NCBI GenBank assembly: GCA_035772405.1
Contig: JAYKKM010000051.1
Coordinates: 128,501-192,500, forward strand
Reading direction: 5' to 3'
Length of the DNA: 64,000 nucleotides
Origin: Chrysogorgia sp. JL179-B06
Lineage: Eukaryota; Cnidaria; Anthozoa; Scleralcyonacea; Chrysogorgiidae
A model generated the notes under the pieces. It saw nothing but the letters and a program-made list of their open reading frames with translations, searched no databases and was not told where the DNA came from. Numbering within the stretch: the first letter of the stretch is position 1; every line of letters starts with the position of its first letter. This document shows, piece after piece, positions 39,101 to 51,100 of this stretch. The position numbers and the translations under genes are program-made.

Positions 39101-42100
39101 AACCTGTAATTTAATCGAGTGAAATGCCAAATATTACTTGTAATACACCCAGAATCTTATCCCGGCATTACCACCGCTGTATATACGGAACTCGTGGCTG
39201 GGCTCTCGGCGGCGGCTTCCGTGGCTCAGTGGTCAGAGGACTGCACTAGCATCGCAGGGTCGCGGGTTCAATTCCAGCCGGAAAGCCTTGAAGTTGCATT
39301 TTTCGCAACTGGTCCCGGTTTGGTCTTAAAATGTATATATTCATGCAACACACTAAATTTTCTTTCACCATAAATCCTTAGAACCTGTAATTTAATCGAG
39401 TGAAATGCCAAATATTACTTGTAATACAACTAAAGGCCGTTTTCCACTTCAACCGTAACGTAACGTAACGTAGCGTTTTCTTTTGTGTCAAAGTCATTAG
39501 TTTTTCTCTAGTGCTCACGAAACAAGGAAATACGCTACGTTTCAGTACGATACGGTTGAAGTGGAAAACGGCCATTAGAGACATTAGTAACACAAGTAAT
39601 TGTACAAATGACTTGGACTTGAACAGAATGACTTGTGACTTGACTTGGACTTGAACAGAATGACTTGTGACTTGATTTGGACTCGAATAAAATTACTTGA
39701 GACTTGACTTTGACTTTCAAAAGGTGACTTGTTACTATCTCTGCTACATGGGTTATTTTTAATTGCTGTAGAATTCATCGTGTACAAGCTCTGGGCCACC
39801 AACCATTGATTCAACAACTAGTCCTAGTAAAGCCCCACAGACAGTCCCTCCAACAGTTGTAGTATTTCCAGAATTTCGAGTAAACACCACCAACGAAACA
39901 TTCGAAATATCAGAATTGAAATATTTCACAGAGTACAGCATAGAGGTAAGTAATGGCTTGTTGTGCAAGTTTTCATACGTTACTTTGTACTTACAAGGAA
40001 AAGCCTATATCTACTTCTAGAGCGTATTCCATATAAGGACTGTGACGTACGAGAAAATACAAGGCATTGACGAGCAAATAGATTGCCCTCGTATGATTCA
40101 TGTTAGCAACTCTTTAAAAGCGTATAATTAATTTGTTTTATTTGAATACTTTGGATGTAAATGTGTCACAGCGCCTCATTGGTTTGCTTTTTGCAACTTT
40201 TGTTGTTTGTGCAGCCTTCAATAATTTCATAGGAAATTTGATACAGTGGAGTATTTAAAGAGTGAGTGCCAACCGTTATGCGTTGCGTGTTTGTGTTTAT
40301 CTTTCCATACAATAACAAAGTGTTTCGAAGTGCTTCGTTGCCAACTTGACCTGGTAAATACTTCGGAAATTCGCCGAGTCTTTTCAGAAAACCCTACAGA
40401 GGCTTTCTTATTCATCCACAATCCAAATACATCGACTTGGAACCTGATTTTTTTGTTTGAACCTCGTAACTTGATCTTTCACGCTTCGCGTCCATCAAGG
40501 CTGACGTAATTCGGAACGAAAGACAAGTCAAGAAAACGTCGAGTTTTGTGAAAAATGCAGAAATAATTACTTTCTAAAGGCCCGTTTACACAGGCGATTT
40601 TTCTGACCCTGACGTATGCGATATAGTGATGACTCACTAAAGTAGTGAACGTCACAGATCTGCACAAATGGTTCTGCAATACATTTCGTAAGACAAGTCA
40701 TTCGATCGCATGTGTTAAAAAGAGAAAAATCGCAGCAAAAATCGCCTGTGTAAACGGGCTTTAAAAGGTGTAAAACGGGCCTTGTGCAGATCTGTGACGT
40801 TCACTACTTTAGTGAGTCATCACTATATCGCATACGTCAGGGTCAGAAAAATCGCAGCAAAAATCGCCTGCACGTGTAAACGGGCATTAAGGTATATCTT
40901 ATTTCAATTAATAGACAAAATGAATAATTTATATCAAGAATTGACTAGTTATTTTACGGATGCAGTTCACTAAGGGAATTTCGTGCTTCAAAAAATGGCC
41001 GACCGAGCGTGCAATGCGTCACGGTTGCCACTCACTCTTTAACAGCCGATATACAAATTAGCCTATAATTATGTCCGCAATTTCTGGCCATGCCAAATTT
41101 ACCTCGTCGCCAGCGAAAAAAACATTGATCTTATTTTTTCCGTTTTCGCTGGTCGTGCTGTACTGTGAATGACCGTAAGTGATAAAGACTCTTTAACATA
41201 TATCTGTATTACTTGCAGGTGTGCGCGTGCAATGGTGCTGGTTGTGGAACCAATAAGAAATTTCTCACCCAATGCTCTGATGCTGTCGGGCGAACTGATA
41301 AAAACGGTATGTGATTATTACTTGAGATATTATAGGGATCTTTGGCTCTTCGTGTACCGGACACAGAATTTTACATCATTGAAATATTTAGTTTAAAAGT
41401 ATAGGGTTAGTATTCCTTTATTTTAGGGTTAGGACTAGAGTTTTTATTTGAGTTATGGTTAGGGTTTTTGTTCTTGTAAAGCTTCTGAATCCCGAGAAAA
41501 TAACCTTGATGTGTCTATGACGTAGTCTGTGTCCATTGTGTGTCCGGTACACGAAGGAGATGCCGGATCTTTAGCAAACACGACGGCAAACCTGCGTGAC
41601 GGCGTTCTTCAAACGAAAACATTTCCAAGGGTAATATATATACACCGTCTTTGTTCTGTTTACAACGACTGTCTGAGCATTTTTACGTCTTTACGACGGC
41701 ATGAACTCGCGAAGACGTGAGTGCTATTGCTTAAGATCCGTTTCAAACGTCGAACTATTTATCTGGGAAAGATGTTTTTTATGTGCTCTCTGACCAGCTC
41801 CGGAAAGAGTTTTTATTTGAGATTTTCCCTACGTTCTAGTATAAGAAACATGGCTTTAAACACGGAGTGCTTGCATATATTGGCGGTGAGAAGCTCACCG
41901 TGCCAATCATAATTAGTTCAATTACTGTGATTGGTCAGGAAACAGAGAGAAATGAGAAGTAATCAAAACAACAAAATCTCCATTGTTTCGAGACTCCATT
42001 GTTTGAATTGATGTTTAAAATTTCAAAGACTCCATTGTTTCGAGGGGGAGGGGCTTCCCCTTTTATGCGAGCACTCCGTGTTTAATATAGGGATAATATA

Positions 42101-45100
42101 GATACTATTGTAATGGTGGTGGACCATTAAATGTTGGATACATATTCGTTGCATTGTGAACATGGGTAGCCTCTCAATTCCAGCGGCAAACTGCTTCTTT
42201 TTACTCGCATCAGTCGCATGCAGCAAAACCTCGCGTGACGTGTCAATCAATTTTCCCGCTAGAATATATAATTAGGGTAAATTTCCTTCATGTTTAACAC
42301 GTCTCTATCTCCTCCCCTTTCTTTCTCTCCCTCCCTCTCGTTTTCCGCCTTTGGCCAGCCAAAGAGAGTTGTCCGGTCAACACGGACGACAAAGAGAGAC
42401 TTGGAGCAAATCTAGCTATATTCATTAACTATGATATGCATTCAAATTTTATTTATTGTTCACAGCTTCCGCAGATGATGTTGGTAACTCCCTATCCGTC
42501 CGTGCAAGCAATAAAACCAGAAAGGTAGCGTTTGCGATTCTAATTTATTCCTCTGCTTAAGTATGTGACTTGCTCGTAAAGCGTGTGCCTATCTCACGTT
42601 TGGGGATTTTACATATCCGTAATATTTGGGTTTTCCTGAGAAAAATCATAATATATATTGTCTGCCTTCATGGAGTTTTTGCTGTCAAAGTTACCGGATG
42701 CGATGTCACAAGAGGCATTCCAACCAGTTTTCTTTTGTTACTTGCCATAGAAATGCCTCTTGTGACATCACATCCAATAAATTTAACAGAAAAAAGTTCA
42801 TGAAGATGAAATATTCGGCTGACAAGATATATTACGATTTTGCTCAGGAAGACCCAAATATTACGAATATATGTAAACTTCCCAACTTTAAGGTGAATAA
42901 ATAGTCTAAAACAGGATATTGAAATTAGAGTTCTTCTGCCAAATTACTTGTGACGTCATGTGCGCGTTAAAGTGGTCAGCGGTGTTGACGGAAATGCCAC
43001 GAAATTAAGTTTCATCTCAGCGTTAGTTTTGTAATCGCTATTAGAATCAACAAAACTAGACAATAATGCAGTATCATAACATTAGAAACTTTAAAGAAAC
43101 ACAACGACTACAATAAGCTACTAGTCTATCATGAAAAATAATGGAGAGCTACTAGTGTATTATGAAAAATAATGGAGAGTTACTAGTCTATTATGAAAAA
43201 TAATGGAGAGTTGCTAGTCTATTATAAAAAATAATGGAGAGCTACAACAGTAGGGTCACAACACAGCTGGGTTTTAAATGCGTCTAGCCACCATAAAATA
43301 GTAACCTTAGTATATTTTCTATACACATGTTCAATTTCTGTATTTGATCTAGTTTACGTTAAAGTGGAATGCTCCAAAGAGACCAAATGGAGCCGTCTTG
43401 AGGTACGATGTTTGGATTCAATCTGGAAATAAAACGGTAAGAGAATGGAACGTAGGTACATGGCGGTGTATATAGAATGTTTTAATGATTATAGCTCACT
43501 ATAATCTATATAGAACTGCAGGAACACTGATCCCAGTCAATGTTTGTCTCAACTTATAGTTACTTATAACAAACCATATAACAAACAGCAAATACATTGC
43601 CCTGACGAGCAAATACATTGCCCTAACGAGCAAATACATTGCCCTAATGAGCAAATACATTGCCCTAATGAGCAAATACATTGCCCTAACAAGCAAATAC
43701 ATTGCCCTATAACAAGCAAATACATTAAGAAATATGAATAAAATATAGAGAAAGAGTAAAAGATGCGTATAATTGTAGTGTGCATCGAATACTAGGGGAC
43801 ACTATACTGAACATATGTTTCGACCTTCTTTGTTGGTCTATTCAGCAGGGGTAAAATATATACGTAAAGAAAAAATATATATGTAAAGAAAAGTAAAGTG
43901 ATTGCTTACCAAACGTGTTGTTTGAACGTGAAATTCCAACTCGTCGTGCCATATTATAAGTGTAGGCATGGAGTATATATAGGTTGTGTTGGTCTAAAAC
44001 TATACAGATGTCTTAACATGCGTGTTTCGTGTCTGTTTTTTGCTTGTAGGACAAAACTGTGTGTATCTCAGCACCCAAAACCAGCCATAGCGATACGGCG
44101 ATCCTCGGACGGCATTCGGCACGAGTTCGTGCAATTACGCCTGTCGGGAATGGTTCTTGGAGCAATATTGTTACTTTTGTGATTGCATTGCAGAGTAACC
44201 CAGGTAAATGTGGTGGGAAGGGAAGACGGAGGGGGAAGTGGTCGGATAGGGGTAGAGTGGGATGGAATGTGAAGGACGGCGAGGCAATCCCGAAGCGTCG
44301 TTACCATCCCAGCCCTCATAGAATTGGGTAAGCGGAGTGTAATAATTCCTCGTGGTCCCAAGGTTCCTGTGTTCTTTCATAATATTTCTATCTAAAAAGC
44401 GAACAAGCATCTATATTGCGAGTTCTTTGAAAAAAAACAAATTTAAACAAACCCGAAACAATCAAGAGGCAGATTTGGAGCAAGTCTATATGAAATACAG
44501 TGTAGTGTGTAAGTTGTCTAACGTTTCGAGCGGCCAAATATATTTGGACAAATATATTTGTCAAGTGTCGACTGAAACTATTACAGTATATGCGCATATA
44601 ATAGTTTCAGTCGACACTCGACAAATATATTTTGTCGGTCGCCCGACAATTATATTTTGTCAGTCCACAAATATATTTTGAAACCTCGCAGCATACGTTG
44701 TTGCGATTGATATTTCGAAATCCCGAATAACGTCGTTTGCCTTTTGGAAAGTATCTACATGTACGTTGTGACTATCGATCACAAAATCGAATTTACTGGT
44801 CCAGGATCGAGTTTGCCATGTATAATTTCTTCTGCATGAATGCTCTTCTCCTGTATACTAAATACTAGATATTTACATATTTGGAATTTCACGACGAACA
44901 TGTCACCGCACCAAACAAAGTATGCGGGAACCTTGGGACCACGAGGAATTTCACTCCGCTTACCCAGCATTCTATGAGATGAGATGGTAACGACGGGTCG
45001 GGATGGTAACGACCGTTTACGAAAGGGAAAATTGCGACGGCGAGGGGGTGCAGTAAAATTTCAAAAATTCACAGTTTCGCGCGCCTCTGCCGTTTTCGTT

Positions 45101-48100
45101 TCGTAAACGGTCGTTAACAACTGAAACGGTCGATGCCAACAATTCCAGAGAAAAGCCAGCGACCAAAATTTTGTCGAAAGTCTATTTCATTAAAGTGCCC
45201 CTAACCTCACAATTTTTTTATTGACTTATTTAGAAGAACTTTTAAAATGATAAAGTAACTTCTTTTGAAGATTTTCACTTCTTCGCTTTCTTTGTGAGAT
45301 ATATCAGTTTGTTTGATATGCAAATATCTGGAATTTCGTCACACATGCATAATGAGTTATCAGAGAATGTTATATATCTTTGCGTTCATGAAATAAAAAG
45401 TAAAAACACTAAAGTGTGAATAACACGTGTGTGCGTTTCTCCCACAACACCAAACTTCTTGATTTTAAAGGATTTCGTTCGAGAATGAAAGAGATATACA
45501 CATTTCTCCAATAAGTCATTATGCATGTGTGACGAAATTCCAAACATTTGCATATCAAACAAACTGATATATCTCAAAAAGAAAGCAAAGAAACGAACAT
45601 CTTCAAAAGAAGTTACTTTATCATTTTAAAAGTTCTTCCAAACAAGACAAATAAAATATTTTGAGGTTATGGGCACTTTAACTTTAAGGGGCCGATTACA
45701 TGAGGCGAGTTGTCCCGGTTAACCGAGTTGGTCTGCTTCGTATATTTATCATCTATTTTTTTCGAAATTTCGATTACATGGCAACCGAGCTGGCCCGGCC
45801 CGCCTTGCCGGGATCCCGGTTGCTGCTTGCCGGGCCAACTCGGTTAAGCGAGTTGAAAATTTCAACTTTTCCCCATGTTGGCTTTTTGCCGAGTTGGTCG
45901 TTCTGTCGCTCGTTTGTTTACTTGATTGGGTGAATAAATATAGCTGGAATGGACTCAGATAGAGCATCAAAACCTTGTTTGTGCGTTTCGAGACGTAGCG
46001 AAGATTTAATAAATTAATTAGTCTTCGTGAAGACGTTTTCACGAGTTATAGTCAAGATAATAACAATCGTTTTATTGACGATACTAACAAACAATAACAC
46101 TAACTTTGCCCAAGTGAAGCAATATTTGCTTGGTAATTACGAATTTTGGGTTGAAATCATTGTCGTCAACTCAAAACTCATCCCGCGGCTTACCGAGCTA
46201 GCCCGCCTCATGTAATCGCAATATGAATCTCACCCCGACTTACCGTGCCAACTCAGTTAATCGGGCCAACACGCCTCATGTAATCGGCGGCTAACCCGAA
46301 TAAAACATTTAATCGCCAATTTTTTCTCTGCGAATTTTTTGACTGGCGGCGAGTGAAATGGTGATGTGGATAATGATCTTAAGAGGGTGAAATGATATTA
46401 TTATTTTTGATGCAAATTACATTGTATTTTTTTAGACTAGCTCTATTATTTTTTGTGTGAACTTTCAGGAACTTGGCTTGGGTCGAGACAAACGCACACG
46501 TGTACGCATTGCTAACCTATTTTTGTTTCCTACCACTCGATGCTGTAGGTCCAATGCTACGCGCAGAAGACCAGAGACTGGCAACCATCGTTGGTATCAC
46601 ACTTGCAGCAATTTTTGTCACGTTTGTCGTTTGTGCTCTTGTCGTCTACGTCTATATGCGGAAAAGGTAAACAAAACAAATATGAAAATTAAATGCAGAC
46701 TTGATTTGTTGGGCAATCGTAATCGGCAGTTACGATAAGCCCATATCGTGACGTCACACCAAAATATGACAATGAATTGTTATTGATTATGTCAATACAC
46801 GGATTGCGAATATCAAAAAATGTACCCTCGCTTTGTATTGTGGGATACTAGAGGTGAGTAAAAGTTACAGTTTTTCTTAATCACGGACGTTTAAAAAATG
46901 GTTATTTTTCGTTGTTTTCTACAATTTATGTGTAATAAAGCGCGTTGATTCTTGTTACATGCGTAGAAACATTGTAGTTAAACTTGAACAAGATAAACAC
47001 TTGAATATTGTTACTTAGCCAACCAGAAGTTGAATGTTAATGGCGATTCTGTTGGATTTTCGGCCAACTGACTTCATTGAGTACATGCATCAATAACATT
47101 TAGAAGTACTTAATTTTTAAGTGTCGTGCGTTTTTACCGTCATTCCTTTTTTAACCGTCGTGGTACATAGGAGCGCTAGCTCAGAATTTTACTCACCTAA
47201 AATATCCCATAATGCACCAAATACGCACATTTTTTGAGATTCGCCATCCGTGTATTGTAAAAGCCCGTTTACACAGGTGGTTTTTACTGCGATTATTCTC
47301 TGTTTAACACATGCGATCGAATAGAATTTCTTACGAATGTATTTGTGGAGATCTATGACGTTCAATATTTTAGTGAGTCATCCACTATATCGCACACGTC
47401 ATACAGCAAAAATCGCCGGTGTAAACGGGCCTTAAGATATTACACAATAAAGAGTGAAATATAACCCTTTTTTGCAATTTTTCATGCAACTTGTCTCGCA
47501 ACACTGATCTAGAGGCATGCTAAGTGTAAATGCAAGCATGGGCCCACGTTGCACTCTGCTGACCTTTTTCTTACTTAACATGCCTCTAGATCAGTGTTGC
47601 GAGACAAGTTTCAAATAAAAACGTACATGTAGTCTATAATGGTGATGCAACCTCGTACTCAGGTTGTTATCTCCACTCCCCTCCCGGCGGCGAATGCTGC
47701 AATCTGTAATCTGATTGGCTATGCAAATACTACAGTGTATCCACGTGCAAAGTTTCAAGTAATTTCGTTGGATAACTTTGAAGATATACACAAATTTTAG
47801 AATTGCAACAACGTTGTTTGCCTGCTATGACGTCATCCTGTGCCTCGCTAACATATCACATATAACTGAATAACTCAAGAACGAAAATAGATATCGAAGA
47901 ACTGTTAGCGCCATTCTTCATCATTTTAAGTGCCCTTTCAAATATATCATTATCATTTTTGGGGTTAATTCTAGCCTCATAGAAATTGAGAAACTAACTT
48001 ATGTTCGTTATTTCTTCAAAATTATTTCGAAAAACGCGACATAAGCATTGTTTTTTCGCCGCTACTCGATAATTAGATAGTGAGTAGCGTAGCCAATCAG

Positions 48101-51100
48101 CTTGCAGCATTTGCAATAGACTAGCATTATTAAGTTTCTACAAATTGTCGTTATTATATAGCCACAGGTAGGATATGAGATATCTCGCAATTTTATTGGC
48201 TCCTCTACTACTAGGCTATCACCTCCTATATAGGAGTAGAGAAAAAACAAGATGGCGGCATGTTTTTTCGGCCGAAAAATGCTGAAATTGATGGGGTTTT
48301 ATAAAGAAGCCCCGAACTGACTAAGTGTTTGGCTATATAATAATACAATTATACCATTCGCTCTCGTCTCAACCTACAAAAAAACAATTATACCATTCGC
48401 TCTCGTCGTATATGTAAGAGTTATATATAAAGACCCGAGGACGCGCTTTATATAGCATAAAGCCCGACATTCGAGGGATCTAACTGATTTAGTTCATGAT
48501 TGAGGAGGTTTTCCAACAAAGTTTTGTCCATTTTATCAACCTTGGACAAAGATTTCACTAGTTTTTTCCTTCATTTCTTATCTAATTAGTATTCATGGTC
48601 TTTATGCTAGATAAAGCCCGCGGTACATCAAAGAAAACCGACTCAATCATAAACTAAGAACTAACTACTCCGCACTTCGCGCCTCGTTGGCTATGAGCTC
48701 ATGTGCGACTCGAGCTCATGGTATAATTTTGTTAAATATATATCGAGTGGCGACGAGTGATGTAATAAGGACAAGTTTTCCATCAAAGGCAATGCTTATG
48801 TCTCGTTTTTCGGGTTACTATTAGGGTTAATATATGAGGGTTATAATATGAAGGTTTGTATGAGGGTTAGCGTGAGGTTAGGGTTAGGGTTAGTATGTGG
48901 TAACGTACGAGGGTTAATATGGGCGTTAGTACGAGGGTTAGGGTTTGTATGAAGCTTAGTATGAAAGTTAGTATTAGGGCTAGTATGAAGGTTGTAGTTT
49001 TCAAACCCTTATCCAAACTTCACCTATGATAATAATTAGTTGTAATTCTCAGTAATTAACATTTGCAATGCTATTCTGTCACAGGTATAAAAAAGTGCAA
49101 GAAATAGGAGTCATTTATGCTTCAGTGAATCCAGAATACATGAACTGTTCAGACGGTAAGAATCTGCCTCCTTCGTAGTGCCACGTGGCATGGGAATGTT
49201 GTACTTGGGAGAGAGTCAGAATGTATTAATCCAACTGGTTGCAGTTGTACGTGATCTTGGGTGTTGCTGTTGATGTAAATAACATTTGTGAATCAGCCAC
49301 TATGACTATTAGAAATATTGGCAAGATAAGGAAATATCTGAGTAAACATGACTCCATGTGAGAAGCTAGTGCACACATTTAAAACATGCAGATATCATCC
49401 CTTTTGGCTTACCAGAAGTTAATTGAATTCAGCAAGATACAGTGAATTTAGAATAAAGCTGCTAGACTTGTTGCCAGGGTTAAAAAATCAGATCACATCT
49501 CCATTTGTTATGCCTGTAACAACGTGCAACTTGTTGTACGTACTTGGGCTTGCTGGTTACCTCTCTCGGTTTCGTTGATCTTCTTTTAGTGTACGTTGCT
49601 GATGAATGGGAAATCCCTCGTGATCAAGTAAAACTTATTAAAGAACTTGGAAATGGTTCATTTGGGATGGTTTACCAAGGAGAAGCTAAGGATATCATGC
49701 CGGATGATCAATACTGTAAAGTGGCCGTAAAGGTAATGTATTTTGCTGTAGGATTATTGGACAAACTTTTCAATATTTTTGTATGTGTGTGATTAAGCTG
49801 GGTATTCACTTGTGCATTCACAAGTGCCTACAGTTATCTCACGTTTCGGGTTTTTACATATCCGTAATATTTGAGTCTTCCTGAGCAAAATCATAATATA
49901 TATTGTCAGTCGAAAATTTCATCTTCGTGGAGTTTTTCTCTGTCAAAGTTACCGGATGTGATGTCACAAGAGACATTCCAAACCAGTTTTCTTTTGTACT
50001 TGCTTCAAAAATGGCTCTTGTGATATCACATCCGATAACTTATATGATTTTATATCGGCTGACAAGATATATTATGATTTTGCTCAGGAAGACCCAAATA
50101 TTACGAATATGTAAAATACTCAAACCCCTGAGATAGGCACTTAAGCCTAGGCAACGAGTTTTGAGTTAATTTGTGATTCTAAAATTTTTTATGTTTCTGA
50201 TCATTTTCATATATATTAAAGTACCCCCCCCTGTAATCAAATTTTTGGTATCCCAATTTTTACATATTTGTAAAGAGCATGGCGTTCTTACTTAACTTGC
50301 TAAGTTTCAAGCAATTGCGAGCATGGGAAGTCGCCTTTTCAGACTGTTTTTATACGAGATTATACGGCCGCCATTACTCGAACATGTTCCATGACGCTTA
50401 GGTTGCGATTAGAGGAAGTAACGTCAAAGACTCAACACGTGGCTAGTTCTGTATGAATATAAAGCAACTTGGGGAAAATTTTCTATTTTAACTTCTCGTA
50501 TAATTTCCATAAAGCTTGTCACGTGTTGAGTCTTTGACGTCATAATCACATACTCTGCTGTGGAATCGCGGGCTCGCCTGGAACAAGTTCTCTCAGCGTC
50601 CTGATGTCATAAGTATGACCGAAATGGAAAACCAGAATGGCGTCTAGCAAGGTCAAAGTTAAGCGTGGTGGCAAATACTGTGTTGTTACTGGACCAAATG
50701 GCATTTGTTGCTCAAATGAGCAATTTACAGAACAAATAACTACGCGTGTATTTACCCGAGTCGGAAATTCTGATTCTGATTCTGATGAGGATAAAAATGT
50801 GGATTCAATTTGTTAGCAAACATCGGCATAAATTCAATCCTTCGTCCTTGTGTTCAGCACACTTTGAAAAATCATGTTTCAGGAATAAATCATGAATATC
50901 ATGTTTCATGTTTGCAATGAAGAGAAAGTTGCTCCAGCCGGTTCAACACCGCCAAAACCACCACAGTCATACTTATTACGTCACACGCAGAGACCAAGAT
51001 TTCATAAATAGTGGTATGATTAAAGCCAACCTTATCTCTGCTCCCGCCGGGGGGGGGGGGGTGCGGGCGTAATTTGTACAACTTCTAGTTCGCAGAATTT

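Noticed and set aside
43589..43725. Regular gcaaatacattgccctaatga repeats, possible regulatory array
   Set aside because: Simple 21-bp minisatellite; nothing ties it to a binding function.
46457..46548. Extension of the transmembrane exon upstream (frame [20 protein letters not shown])
   Set aside because: The acceptor gctgtag at 46548 fits the phase of exon 16 and the family alignment; the upstream part does not align and has its own hydrophobic run by chance.
49544..49589. Start codon at 49544 giving a kinase open frame beginning [10 protein letters not shown]
   Set aside because: The real exon begins at 49590 after ttttag; the upstream residues are intron sequence read through the acceptor.
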